A DNA stretch of 64,000 bases from Apostichopus japonicus (Eukaryota; Echinodermata; Holothuroidea; Aspidochirotida; Stichopodidae): contig NC_092565.1 of NCBI RefSeq assembly GCF_037975245.1, forward strand, positions 7,248,999 through 7,312,998. The letters are read 5' to 3'. Below are positions 33,600-46,750 of the stretch, piece after piece (the first letter of the stretch is position 1; every line of letters begins with the position of its first letter). Under the pieces are notes generated by a model. That model saw nothing but the letters and a program-made list of their open reading frames with translations. It made no database searches and had not been told where the DNA came from. The position numbers and the translations under genes are program-made.

Positions 33600-34500
33600 T
33601 CAAACCTTTGTTTGTTTTGGTTTAGTAGAAAAAAGGATCAGGAGGGACACTTTAGTCCCCATCAAGGACCCTATAAAGAGAGAGAGAAAAAAAAACTGAA
33701 GACACCAACACTCAGACCGATTACAATGCTTAAAGTGCTTGTCCAAAGCATTCTTAAACCCATTGACACGTACTTGTAAGTACAACTTTCTCAGGCAAAC
33801 CATTCCACTCATTCACAAACCTATTAGAAAAAAGTTATGCCGAATATTAATCCTACTATGTGACTTTTGGAGTTTAAGACAATGAACTCTGGTACAACTA
33901 CTGTTAGCGAACATGAAAAAGTCGGTAAAGGATAAATTAATTGTCGAAACGAAACACAATCTTGAAAACCTGGATCAAGTCCCCACGGTAACCCCCTAAG
34001 CTCCAGTGTGGTGAGATTCAACAGTTGTAACCGCCTATTATAAGGAACACTCTTGAAGGAACTAATCATCCTAGTAGCCCTCCTCTGGACCTTTTCTAGT
34101 ACTTCCTTATCCAGGTCATCCTTAGCAAAATATGGGTTCCAAGCAGCTGCACAGCATACTCCAGATGAGGCCTAACCAACTGCTTATAAAGCCTAACTAC
34201 GATGTCCTCTTTCAGAAAACTGAAGTTCCTCTCAATTGATCATACCTAAAACCCTATTACCTCTTTTAGCAGCTTCAAGACAATGTTTAGGTCTTTCAAC
34301 AGAGACCTCCTGTAACTCAACACCATTAAGATTGTATGTACACTTTTGGTTACTACTACCAATGTGCATGACCTTGCATTTATCAATATTAAAAAGCATT
34401 TGCCACCCCTGAGACCGAGAAAAAAAACCTTATCCAAATCCGTTTGAAACTTCTCGCTTTTGGAAGAGACCTCAGAATCTAATTTGGTTTATAAGGTTCT
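33600..34500 (-). mobile_element. LINE remnant, reverse transcriptase C-terminus
   Basis: On the minus strand, fragments corresponding to the RT thumb and C-terminal region (ARSCTLVVV region, then RRLQLLNLTTLELRG, then [15 protein letters not shown]) lie in order across several frames. The 3' tail GGGTCCTTGATGGGGACT matches copies at 24.1 and 45.4 kb. Broken by frameshifts and stops; jockey/CR1-like. Confidence 0.7.
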
Positions 34501-37500
34501 CATTTTTGACAAAATTGTTCTACTGAAAGTTGGGAAGGAAAGGGTGAAGGTGGGCTGTGTTGTATTATGCATTACAAAACACATAACAGAATGTTTCAAT
34601 AGGCTTAAAAGGCGTAGTAGACCTATTGTTTTAGTTACAAGGCCGTTCAAATGGCAAAACGATTATTGAGAAATATCATAGCTTTCATATCGACTGCATT
34701 ATCCTGTCTTGTCAAACTATTCTGTCAGATTATTAATAACATCCTGATATATAAACGATATGTGGGGATGTTAAGCGAGGTAAACTTCTAGTTCCATTTG
34801 TAAGGGACCAGACAAGTTCTCAAATCACTCTCTGTCTTTCTTCTACCCACTAGAAATGAGAGAGAGAGAGACAAGAAATAAATACGGAAAGAAAAGGAAT
34901 TTCAGGACTGCCTGTTTATTTTTCCACTTCTTTTGGGACACGATATTGCAACATTTATTAAGCAAAAGTGCAAAGAACCACAATTGTGAATCGCATACAA
35001 AAAAGGCAGTTGCCATAGAGACAATGAGTACACAATAGAAACCAGTGGTTCCTGCAATTATTGAACGTGCATTGAAAATTATACAGAGATTCGTGTACTG
35101 TGATAGAAACGCTTCACCCCTTCTGCAAAAAACCGTGACGAGACGTCGCGATGTCGGAGCGTTCCCTCCCATGATGTACCTCAGCAGAGGTTACTTACGA
35201 CAACGATGACATGGCGTGGGTGTTATCTGTGGCACAGGCCTATGCGTGTAACTAAAGCACCTAAAGAAGCCATTCCAATCCCACAAGCAATGATCAAGCC
35301 ACAATATGAACACTATAGAAGACATGTGTTCATTCTTTATTTACAGAAAAGAAAAGGAAACATATGCAAATGACTAAACAAAAATCATAGAAAAAAAATC
35401 AGTTCATATATCATCATTCCCCCATGCATTATTTTATTATGTTTGGCTGCTACTGGAACAAAATGTGTCAAGATTCTTTTACCCCCCTCCCCCCTCCCCA
35501 ACCATTTTTGATTGAAAATTAATTTCCGAGTTTAGAAAGGTTAGGGTAACAGTACATTTTGTCCGAAAACTACAAATATTGGAAAAGAGAAGACCCCGTC
35601 ACTCCCCTGCCTGGGATTAAGAATCGATCCAAAGTCTACTCTTCCAACCAACCACTTCACAAAACAGAATCTCTTTTCTAGAAAATAAAAAAAACACTTC
35701 AGATAGACATGGGTGATCTTTGCCGTACAAATAAAACGTCACGATTAATACCATGGCAATTTCTTTACAGCGTTTCTGACCGTCATCATTCACTCTTCGA
35801 TAACCACTTATAGGTTTGTTATATCAATATTCAAATTTGGTTACATAACACTAATTAACTATCATACAGGATATACATTCAACTTTTTATCTCAATTTAA
35901 ACATTTTATGGACTTTGTATCATTTTACAGCCTTGCAGTTATACCTGGCCTCACCTTCCCAATATTTTTTTAGTTCCATTCCTATTTTAAAATTTCTGTG
36001 CAAAGAATCTATTTTCCCAAAATTTTTAGTTAAGCAAACTACATGCATGAACTATACAGTCTGTGGGGTATCGGTTCCCATGGTGACTGCAAAACCCTCC
36101 ACTTAAACACGAACGCTCACTTGACGACAACATGGGAAATAATATAAGGCATATATAGGAATCATGCTAATTTTGATATATGACATGAATATTCATTGTG
36201 CTTGTAGTTTCAGTACATCTGTAATGAACATCAGTTGATCAAAACTTGTCTATCAATACTGCCTCTTTCTATTTTTAATATTTCCCTTCAACCTCTGCTA
36301 TTGTTACAAATCTCTTAATATGGCACCACCCCGACATACACACAATAGTTGCGGAATGAGTCATTGCTACCACATCACCATTGTAACATAACAAATATGC
36401 AAAATACTATGAAAGTTGTTGAATGAATAGGATGTTTCTACCTGGCTGCTCTCTTCCTGTTGATCTGAATACTTTGATATGTCAATACAAATTCATGAAT
36501 ATTCATTAGCACTGCACTAAACTAACATCAGCTAATAAATATTCATAGCCATAACACCAATATCCATATATCCCATGAGCACCTGTTCTTAGAGTGGCCT
36601 CTGCTCATTGTTAAGTTGTGCTGTTTACCATGTGGACACAATGCCAAGTTTTTGGCCCTTGGTACGACTGTTCCATTTATCCATGGGACAATGGTACAGC
36701 CCAGAGGTACACGGGAATACACTTCCTCGTGGTCTGAAGATAGCTATTCCCTTATCATCAAATAACAGCATGCATAACTACAGGTTTGTTCACACACCCC
36801 ATGCTGGCTTTTTAAACTTGTGAAATGCATTTGAAGTTTACAGGCAAATATTATTCTGCATCATCATAGCTACACCTTTCATGAATCAAGAGCAAGACTA
36901 GATACAAATAACGAGTCAACAGCGGGCTAACAGACTTCATACTTTAACAACCGGTCGCCGTATTTCACTGCTTTTTCTAACTTTAAAATAAAACAGAACA
37001 GTTTAATATTTCTATATATATAACATAGATGAAACAACATTGAAGAACTATCTTAGCAATGTCAATATTAAGAATACAAGTTGTAATGAAATACTTTAAA
37101 CATAAAAACATGCATCCAAGACGTAACCTAATAACACAAGGAATGAGGAATATAATCATACTTTTTACATCATGTCTAGCCATTTAATTATTATGAATTA
37201 AAAAAAAACAGTAAAGATTGTCTTTAAGCTTGGCTTTGTTGTACAAACGAAGATTACATCTCATATCCAAAGGAAAATCATAAACATTTCAGCATGCAGT
37301 CATATTTGAAAAACAAAATACCCTATGAAATGTTTGTTTCCTTCTTTCATTTATTAATAAATACCAGGTTTCACAAAGCCCATTCATTCTTCATCCATTC
37401 AACAAGGTTAATTGTATATTCATGCTATGTTACACTACACTACTAAACAAACCACATTCCATACAGATCGGCCTCTGTTGACCAGATGCTGTTACTGAAA

Positions 37501-38006
37501 TATTCCCCATTTTCTTTCTTTTGTTCTGCCTGCGAAAATATAAAAAAAGACCTATATGATAATGACGTTATTTTTGTTTTGTTTTTGATACTATTAAAAT
37601 TGCACTTACTAAGGTACTCCTACAACTAAGTTTTAAGTAGAAGGTCTGAATCCAAAGCCAATAGAAAAAAAAGAAAAAAAAGGAAAAAAAGCTATCCTTC
37701 AAATATGGAAACAAAATGAAGCATGCCTGTAAAGTGTACATAACACGATGCATTTATATGAGAGCAAGTTTCAAAGTGTTTCTTATTGACATAAGAGAAA
37801 AGCAGTGTCTGCTCGTTGACTATGTTTAACATCTTTGGCAAAACAAATTAAAGCAATTCCAGATCATTTCCTATCATCCAAGGCATAGTACATGGCATAC
37901 TAGAAATTGGATATGGCTAACACTCCTGGCCAAAAATGCTTGTGAATTTTTCTTTTTAGTGATTTTAGAGAATAAGCAAAAAAAATAATTACAAATGATA
38001 AAGAAG
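34500..38006. other. AT-rich region, candidate 3' UTR and intergenic
   Basis: No supported exon. The part just below 38,007 would be the 3' UTR of the minus-strand gene described at 38,007-44,604. Short poly-A and poly-C tracts occur; nothing else is recognisable. Confidence 0.4.
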
Positions 38007-38154
38007 CTAGGGGATTGTTTTTATTCTTATTTCCTTGTGAGGATCTGATAACCGCACATAAACAGAGCCGCGCGAGTAAATATTAGCTTCATTGGTTACT
38101 GGAACTGTGCACTGCGGCATGTCAAGAACTAATTCTAAACATGCCTCTCTCGTC
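38007..38154 (-). CDS. Unrecognised gene, last coding exon
   Basis: 1 base plus 48 codons and TAG, CTCTCTTTACAG acceptor. Encodes TREACLELVLDMPQC, then YSRGSVYVRLSDPHKEIR and KTIP. Strong acceptor and open frame. Confidence 0.6.
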
Positions 38155-41100
38155 CTGTAAAGAGAGTTTTGTTACAACATAATGCTATTCTGATAGTGAT
38201 TGATCCACGAGAATATACAGGAATATTTCAGCAGAGCGATTTTCAATGTCTACTTTCACGACAGCAGTTCTAATGTGGATTTTTGGGGGACAAGGGCTGA
38301 AAGGTCATAGACCCAAGCCGTGTCAGTGAGCCCTCATATCAGACCAATATGCCCACCCACTGGACCCCCCCACCCCATCCAAAAAAAAAAAAAAAAAACA
38401 CGGAAAAAAAAAAAAAATTATCTACAGGATCTGTAAAATGAGATGAACAAACCTTGACCTGTTTTGTTCGCAATTTCTTTCTTGTAATCAAGGATTTCTC
38501 TCTCTGACATCGACGTGAATGGATTGGGAGCGTAGGCCGTGTACAGTACAGCCTCTTCTTGGTAATCCACTGGATAATTCCTTTAGACTTGGCGTAGACA
38601 TGAGTGTTCGGGTCGATTGGCTGAGGAGGGCAAAATCAAGGAAGACGAGGTGTGAGCTGTTAATTCACATTTATAAAAACCTCTGTTGTGTTTCTTCCCA
38701 GTTTTGACCAAGACAAGAATCAGCAGAGAATGAAACCATTCATCACATTTGTCAATTTCATTTTCTCCATGTGTAATATAATATAATTAATACTTCTGTG
38801 TTATATGTGTTTAATATAAAATTAACTCATACTTCTTCCATTTGTAATATAAAGGCGGCCATCATGGCATGAAAATATGACATAAAATATTGCAGAAAAA
38901 CTGTCAAATATACATCCCTCTTTCAAGATGGACAGCAGAAATGTGATAGTGTTATTTTTGACATAATGTACATGCAGAGGTTCATCATGATAATAATTAT
39001 ATGGATAAATGCATTATAGGTTTAATAATTCTTATCAACTTTACATTTGCATATATGTTCAAGCTTCACTGAGATGATAGCAAAGAGCAATAAAAAGTAA
39101 GACCCGTAACTCTTGACAGGAGGAACTCTATAAACAGGTAAATTTGTCAACAACAGGTTGGAAGAAAGACAGGACCCACTGACTAAAGCTTGTAACGGTT
39201 TATCCAAACCAAGGAAGTGTGTACGTTGAACACAGAAAGGAACTTTGTACTTTGAATATTCAAAAAGGTAAAATCCTGTTTTGAGATATGCAGACATACA
39301 CTAATACATACCCACCCATTCCAATATATACGCATACACACACGCACACATACTCACTCATGAATTATTGAAGAATATGAACGTGTGAATGTGAAAGATT
39401 ATGACATCTTTGGTAATGAAAAGCAACACACAAGGAAACAAGTGGCTGGCTGAGACCTGTAATAAACTAAGCTTACCATATTTTGAATATTTTATATTAT
39501 ATATATATATCATATATACATCTTGTCTGTCAATAAATTCTGTTTGATAAAATTTGAAAAAGTTTCAATTCATATACTATGAAATACATAGACTATAAAA
39601 CTGTAAGGGTATAGAAGACAACAGCAATATTCACAGAATGGAAGCTTTTAAAACTACAGTGAGGGGAAGCTTAAATACTAGGAGGCTGCTCCAAACCTGG
39701 CAATCCCACCCTCCCGAGCTGAGAACAATGCTAAGAAATCAGAGAAAAGGAAAAACCCTTTCCAGTGGCTGGACTGTTCCTCTGGAAGACCTATTCTTTG
39801 GGAGTTTGAGTCGCAAGCCCTCTAGCCACCGATTTCCTAAACATGGGCGCCCTCACTCTGCCAGAGCCTCCTCCCAGTTTAAAAAGTCTAGCATATCTAG
39901 ATTTTAAGTTTATATTTTTTTGAGTAGGTTTATTCATTATGTACTTATGATGGAGATTTGGAATAAGGGAGTCCAGGATAAGTTTTTTTTTTAAATGTTT
40001 CAAAGGATTGTTTTTCATTGGAGCTAAGAACGTAAAATTTTACAAACAAAGAACTTGAAAATCAAGAACGAAAAAATTACAGGTACAAACAGGAGTATAG
40101 AATAAAGAAGCAGAAAAAAGTGCGGGAAGCCAATAAAAAATTCAAAAGAATGTAATAACAATATATATCACATTCTAAATGTTAAGATTGCACCGATAAA
40201 AAAAGACTTAAAGCAATGAATGTAACAAAATGGAAGAGAAAGCAATGAAAGTTTTTGGATTTTGTGAGGAAAACTTTTCCAGGGTCTGGCTCTAATGTAC
40301 TGGAAGGAATACTTGTGGACCCTTTCTATATACATCTAATTTGGTGGAAGAGTAGTTACAAATACCATATTTGTCTGGTTTGGTGGTAAATTTACTAATA
40401 TAACACATTTTTACCATGCCCCAAACTGACTTCAATTCATTAAGGGCATTAAAACAATAAACATCCACTAACTTTGTGTCAAAATATGAGCTCTCTGTTA
40501 CATATGTGATGGTGTGTTAGCACATTGCATATAACTCCTAACTATTCTGTCATTTGTGAATAGGACTGCATAATGCAATTTAAGTCTACTATGTGAATTA
40601 TTTAATGATGTCTATTTTCCTCAAGATGAGCTTCATTCTCAAAAGTTATACCTATACTTACATTTTATGCCTTTGTTTGCTTGCTGGGTCATCTACTTGT
40701 TTGGTTATTTTTCAGTGGAACAGGTGTCACTTAACTGTTTCTTCTCCTCTTTTCTGCTTGCATGTGTTCCTCTCATTCCTAAGCTTGTCCATCAACTTCA
40801 TTCTCCAGTACTCCTGTTTCAAAAGGAATGATGAATAAGAGCGAAGGCTGTATGTTCATTTACTGGATATACTTATCACAATAAATCCCATTCCAACCCC
40901 ATAGCTTCACGCACACACACATCTAATCAATTACAAACACATGCTGTTCAAAAGCCATTATTTCCTATCCACAGTAGGTTTGGTCTACCAAACATACTCT
41001 GAAACTTTACAAAGACAAGATGCACAGAGCTGACCTTGGCAACCTAGGATAAGGAATTATATGTTACCCAGCCCAGACACAATACCATGTGCATATCAAC

Positions 41101-44100
41101 ATTACTTACTACAGGATGAGCTCCAAGTATGGCTGCCTTTCCCAGGCACGAGTACACCCCACTGCCTCTGAGTAGTGGGCTGATGAGGGACGGCCGTGTG
41201 GTGATCGATCAGTTCAAGTGCAGCTCGTAGATTGCTCAACAGCATGTCTCTTCCCAGTCCTGCTGTCAGTACACTACAAAAGTCAGACAACCAGTTTGGA
41301 CCTACATGTAATGAAAGAAATTAATGAAAATGATATGGCACAAAAGAGGGGTCTAATTAAGAAGACACTGCAACTGCGTGGCCTCTCCAAAGACTCTCCA
41401 ATGACTCTCCAATTCATGCAGAATATGATCATTAATATAACAACCCTCTGAGTAATGCAAGAAGTATGACTCCATTTGCTCCTGCAAGCCAATGCAGAGA
41501 TGTGACTGTTGAGAATGTCTCCATGGATAAATATGTTATTAGTTAATGGGTGAAATGAAGAGAAGAAGGGATCACAAGGTACAATGTCCTGACCATGAGA
41601 GCTGTTCAGCAAAGATGCCCTATTTCGGTGATGAACAAAATGGTGGAAAGATTTGTGAATCCAAATTACTTACAGGTAAGAATCCACTAATGGTCAAGTG
41701 TCTCACAACTGATACTGATGGCAAGGCATGTAAAGGGTTCAGTAGAAAAATGGCTGTAACTACTCATTCCCAAACAGAGAACCTGTTAGATCAAGTGTAC
41801 CTACTCAAGTCACTCCGCAGAGCACTGACTAAAGCAGTATTCTTCTTTGATATGTTCATGCAAAAACTGTGACTAAGAAGCGCTTGACATAAAAGCGCTT
41901 TGCAGAGGAGTTGACCTACCAATGTACAGGCAGAGGTGACTGCTTGCAGGAGAACACTCAAATATGACCACTGCAACAATGTGAAAGCTTTATCAACATG
42001 TTTAGACTGCCTTGCAAAATGCTACAGTGGAAATCATTCACATTGCCCAAAGCATTTATTTCTATGCAAGAGGGGCAGGAAGTACACATTTCCATGTATG
42101 CCAAATGCTGCAAAGGGTTCTCTGCTAATATCCCACACTAACAGCAGGAAGCTAAACAAAATACTTGAGACACACACCTGCAGCAAACATTATGGTCCAC
42201 TCGTTTTGAGACTTCCACTCAAAAAGCAAAGGCAGTCTAAAAGGCTTTCAAGGTGACCAATCCAAAACATAGTACCACATTTTCATGCAATAGTCAGTAG
42301 AGGGACCAGTGCCATACACATAACAAATAATGTGCCTGAAGAGCCCATAGCCAGGAAGATGGAAGCTGCAATATTAAAGGTGAGCTCAAATAGTCCATGT
42401 TTCCAGACTCTGAAATAGATGCAAAGAAAACAGCAATGTGATGAATTACGTAAGAGAGGCAGAGCATACAGATGAGGGAGAGCATGTCTCAGAGAGAGAA
42501 CATACAAACTTAGTACATGGTAGAACTAAAAACATAAACCAGTCCAGTTTCTATAAAGAGATCAACTGATTCATGACCACAGTTACTCTAGGATTAAAAA
42601 CTACACTGATGATGAAGATGACAATATTACCAGTGATGCCAGTAGTTTGTAAACTGAGTCTATCCAAACTCACTGTGATGAGTTAAAACAGTATTACTCA
42701 GTGAGGGAAGCAAGCAATCAAGCTGATGACCATGACCTTGGCAAGTGCCATCAAAGTTGCAAGGCCTTCTGCTGTTTTGCACTGCAAGATACTGCTGGGA
42801 GACGTGACACCTCCATCCACATGTAGGCTGTTGTGGCATATGTAGGAGACGTCAAACGGTTTGGTCCTTAAAACTTGTTTTCTTTGCACAATACTTTGAA
42901 GAGCATATCAGAATGTGGACCCTGCTGCCTGTTCTCTTAGTTGCCAGGGGTAGCATTGGGCTGATTTATGTTTTGCCAACTTTTCTTTTATGTCATCAGC
43001 CCATGCCATCCAATCTTGACCAAGCTAGATGAGGTTTGTATCCCCAGATTATAAACACTGTTTTGGTAGTACAACACCAAACTGCTACTACCAAGTATTA
43101 ATGTCAATTATTGGAACATACGCGTACAGTCTCAGACACCTTTGTACACCCATTAGTAGGGTCAGAGCTAGTTTGATTTCACACTGACATTAGTATCAGT
43201 GTGGCAATGCTGCACAGCAGTTCTCTTATTGCACTTTAATGAAAAGAACAGCTGAAGAAAATGCAGTCATGCATGTGTCAATCATGCTAATATTGGGATT
43301 TTTTTTAACTAAAACTTTAACTTCCTTTACAGATAAAGTTCTACTTCTCATCTGAATCTTCACTGCTCTCCTTAACTTCCTATCTGGAATGACTACTTGT
43401 TGTGTTGGCTGTTTGTTGGGATGTCCCATACTTCTGAAGTTGATTGGCAACTGTCACTTTGTTGTGCAAGTTGAAAATAACACTGCTTATATGTTGGATG
43501 GCTCCATAACAGTCACCGATGATTTATGAAACTATAAAGTGGACCTTCACTATCAAATAAGCTACATGTACTACTTAGTGAGTGTAAGTCTGTGATGGTA
43601 TAAGCTCTAAGGTGCTGGTTATTACTTTTACTTTTTCTCTTTGAGGTAGCTGAGAGGTTTCCACACCTACCCATGCAATCATCCCATTCTTTATCATAAA
43701 GTTGAAATTTGATTTCTTCTTGAATATGAAAATTTTTGCTAATTTAAAGTTGCTAACTCTTCAACTTTTTTCTGTTCTTTTAATGTGAGGTCATAGATAG
43801 CCAATGTGAGGAGTTTATAAATACTGATTTAGTTCCATTATGTCTAGTTTTTCTTCACTCACTTCTCCAGTGCAAATACAAAATATGAGCCATTGTTGAA
43901 TGAAGTTGCAGGGTCTGGCATACTTAATATTGTGTGACAATGCTGGCTCTTTTAGACACTGTACAGTCTGATGAAAAAGAAAATGAATGAGATTACAGCA
44001 AATACTGTTGTGCAGCTAGTAATGGTGATGTTGAACAACAAAGTTGATTTAATCAATATCTATAGACATCTACAGCTCAAAATACTCTTCATGAAACTAA

Positions 44101-44604
44101 CACTTGATCACTACATAGCTCTTAGCATCAAATTTGTATAATGGCAAAGTACCGTGATAAGTAAAACTCTGGCTTTCTTTTAATTAAGGTATTGTACGAC
44201 TCTACATCATATACATGGCATTCCCTATCAAAGCAATCAGTGTCCATTTCTTGCACAGTGAAGTAGCACTTGGAAAGGTGAAAAAAAAACATAGTTTGAA
44301 ATAAAGCATTAGATTTGTAGTTGGCTCCATCACAATATCTGGATTCTTAGACAAATGACCATTAACCACATGAGCTAAAATATCATTATTTAGGAACAAA
44401 GACTGCAAGGTACCTAGAATGCTCAAATGTTTCTGTTTGGTCACAAGTCCAAAACAAATTTGCAGTCGTGCCACCATATTCAACTTTTGTCTACAAACCT
44501 GAAGTTTCATGGTGGCTCTCATTAGCCATTTGGTCAATAGCTTCAGAAAGTTTGTTTTTCTTCAAAATTTTCTGAATTATTGGACAATCTTTCACATCAG
44601 CCAT
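38007..44604 (-). CDS. Unrecognised five-coding-exon gene, 211 aa (joined CDS with introns)
   Basis: Coding exons 44,499-44,604, 41,110-41,301, 38,459-38,569, 38,219-38,297 and 38,007-38,154 join in consistent phase (1,1,1,2) to 636 bases, MADVKDC at the start and a TAG stop. The product is soluble, without signal peptide or membrane segment, with basic N-terminal helix-like text (IIQKILKKNKLSEAI) and a proline/glycine centre (VLVPGKGSHTW). I do not recognise the family. The third exon's acceptor is the least certain. The gene shares strand with Glass upstream. Introns contain a Mutator-like remnant and LINE fragments. Confidence 0.6.
38219..38297 (-). CDS. Unrecognised gene, fourth coding exon
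   Basis: 79 bases, phase 1 in and phase 2 out, CTTTCAG acceptor and ct|GTATAT donor. Encodes LVPQKIHIRTAVVKVDIENR and SAEIF. Fits exactly between the third and last exons. Confidence 0.58.
38459..38569 (-). CDS. Unrecognised gene, third coding exon
   Basis: 36 codons, phase 1-1, donor g|GTCAAG. Encodes DYQEEAVLYTAYAPNP then SEREILDYKKEIANKT. The ATCCAG acceptor has a poor pyrimidine tract; a better CCTCCTCAG acceptor lies 51 bases upstream but would bring an in-frame stop. Confidence 0.5.
38626..41100. other. Intron of the minus-strand gene, no feature recognised
   Basis: AT-rich; a short TA run near 39,495-39,520. An arginine-rich 89-codon frame on the + strand at 39,638-39,907 has no support as a gene. 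Confidence 0.4.
41110..41301 (-). CDS. Unrecognised gene, second coding exon
   Basis: 63 codons, phase 1-1, CATGTAG acceptor and a|GTAAGT donor. Begins PNWLSDFCSVLTAGLGRD and ends GKGSHTWSSSC. Fully open, with good consensus donor, and phase matches both neighbours. Confidence 0.65.
41546..42890 (+). pseudogene. Degraded Mutator-like transposase remnant
   Basis: Two open segments in the same frame (41,546-41,872 and 41,936-42,256), separated by three stop codons, show VKCLTTDTDGKACKGF and CYSGNHSHCPKHLFLC, which recall the DDE core and zinc-knuckle-like Cys/His region of Mutator-like transposases of invertebrates. Interrupted and probably dead. No terminal repeats identified. It lies antisense in the first coding intron of the minus-strand gene. 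Confidence 0.4.
42890..44480. other. Intron sequence, possibly further decayed element
   Basis: No exon supported. Short frames on both strands have no recognisable motif; some may be the rest of the Mutator-like remnant. Confidence 0.3.
44499..44604 (-). CDS. Unrecognised gene, first coding exon
   Basis: ATG at 44,604 in CATAAAATGG context; 35 codons plus 1 base, donor g|GTTTGT. A CTTTTACAG acceptor at 44,682 begins the exon, so about 77 bases of 5' UTR precede the ATG, including a short upstream frame that ends just before it. Confidence 0.55.
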
Positions 44605-45361
44605 TTTATGGTAAAATTCCACCTGTTTTCTGCCATACTACCTTTGTGGGAAATGGTGTATGGCAACACTGCATTTCTGTACTGTAAAAGAAAGAAAAAA
44701 TAGATAATGAAAATCTTGGTTATCAGTAGGGCTCATTTATTAAAATTATAATACAATTCATTCTTCTTAATTTTAGTTAACCATAAACATAGCTTGAAAA
44801 ACAGATCTTGTCTCTTACTATTTTCATGACCACTACTGCATGTGGATTCCTAACATAGTTCATGATCAGCTATCTACAGTATTCTTTTCGTCAAGTGTTT
44901 GTGTAATGCGGCTGAGCAAGAGTCTTTCAAGTAATGCCGTTGGAAAAGGGAAGATCACTGATGGAATAAATAAAAACAATTAAATGATACCTTAATAACT
45001 GTTGACCAGCTGATAAACATACTTATATTCTTAAATCCAGATTAGTCATAGTAATATACCGAACATGTGTTCATCTGTGGGTGCAAGAGCAATTATTTAC
45101 TCTGTCACTGTGAATTTCCCTCATGCAGTGACATTGCTGGCACGACTCTAGCTCAGCCTATTCTTGTTACATTTGCAAAGAAAAAGTTAAGCTTACCTTC
45201 TAAAAGGTTAATTTAACCTTCTAAAGTTCTAGTTCAAAATGGTTAAGAAGGTTGGCTTCTGCAATTGCATAGGCCTAAGCACACATAAATTATTCTGGAA
45301 GCTCGGCCTAACCTAGTGACAATTAGGCCAGGTCTAGCTGCCTATAAGTAGTACTATTCGA

Positions 45362-46350
45362 ACTATTTAGTTTATTAGAAAAAAAGGATCAGGAGGGACA
45401 CTCAATTCCACATCAAGGACCCTATAGGAGATCAAAAACTGAAGACACAAACACTCAGACCCAATTACAATGCTTAAAGTGCTTGTCCAAAGCATTCTTA
45501 AACCCATTAACACTACTTGCGGGTACAACTTTCTCAGGCAAACCATTCCACTCATTCACAACTCTATTAGGAAAAAAATTATGCCAAATAGTTTGTGACT
45601 TTTGGAGTTTCAGACAATGACATCTGGTACAACTATCATATGCAAACATGAAAAAGTCAGTGAAGGATAAATTGTCAACATGATACACAATCTTGAAAAC
45701 CTGAATCAAGTCACCACATAACCTCCAGTGTGGTGAGATTCAACAGTTGTAACCGCCTATAATAAGGGGCACCTTTAAGGAACTAATTATCCTAGTAGCC
45801 TTTCTCTGGACCTTTTCGAGTAGGCCTACTTCCTTATCCTTAGCAAAATATCGGGTTCCAAGCATGCACAACATACTCCATATGAGGCCTAGCCAACTAT
45901 GTCCTCTTTCAGAAAACTGAAGTTACTCTTGATCATACCTAAACCCCTATTACCTCTTTTAGCAGCTTCGAGACAATGTTTAGAAGGTTGCAGAGATGAG
46001 TCAATGTAGATACCTAGGTCTCTTTCAACAAGATCTCCTGTAACTCCTCACCATTAAGATTGTATTTGTAGGTATACTTTTGGTTACTTCTACCAATATG
46101 CATCACCTTGCATTTATCAATATTAAAAAGTACTTGTCATCCCTGAGACCATCAAAACACGTTATCCAATTGCGTTTGAAATTTGTCAATCTCAGAATCG
46201 CTATTTAAAGTGACCTCAGTCAGAAGAATACAGTTTGGTGTCATCAGAAAACTTCTTATCTGTACACAATTAATATCTCCGTCAATGTCATTTATATAGG
46301 CAACAAACAACAAGGGACCCAAAACAGACATTAACATTGCAAGCATGCAT
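45362..46350 (-). mobile_element. LINE remnant, reverse transcriptase palm to 3' end
   Basis: Minus strand reads SVLGPLLFVAYINDI (RT motif 4), an FSDDTKLY-type catalytic box after a frameshift, then NEWNGLPEKVVPASSVNGFK and [11 protein letters not shown] at the C-terminus, with the family 3' tail. Same family as the 33.6-34.5 kb copy and the 24.0 kb tail. Several frameshifts; not functional. Jockey/CR1-like. Confidence 0.75.
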
Positions 46351-46537
46351 TGTTCATGTTAGGCTACATCACATTCATGCGAGTCTGTACTGTCTACGAA
46401 TGCAGCTGCAGCCTAGTGTTAATATTCTTGCTGACATTGGTTCGTTTTGTTGTACGCAGTGTACGTTGTCGTCCTAGCCTATCGTTACACTAAACTAGCC
46501 AAAATACTCAAATAGCACCTGCATTAATACTACTTAC

Positions 46538-46750
46538 TATTTGGCCTATAAACGTCCCGAATTTAAATGATTTTCAGTAAGATGCTTTGGCTATGCAATA
46601 CTTGATGTCCTGTTCACAGCAGAAGTCGATTTTCTGTTCCAAGTTGATACGAGATGCGGTCTCACTGATAATATTAGTACCGTGCCATCTTTTCAACAGG
46701 CCTTCGTACGTGTAGTATGTGCGCGGGCGCGTGGAAATATTCGCAACATC
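46538..46750 (-). other. Candidate 5' exon or unexplained 59-codon frame
   Basis: Minus strand has CTATAG just upstream, an open frame of 58 sense codons (TYYTYEGLLKRWHGTNIISE in its middle) ending TGA at 46,574, then a strong donor GTAAGT at 46,537. The segment is GC/CpG-richer than its surroundings. It could be the 5' UTR exon and promoter region of the 211-aa gene, or a terminal coding exon of something unseen. Confidence 0.35.

Noticed and set aside
39638-39907. 89-codon Arg/Ser-rich + strand frame
   Set aside because: No domain, no splice context, lies in an intron of the minus-strand gene; kept as unassigned.
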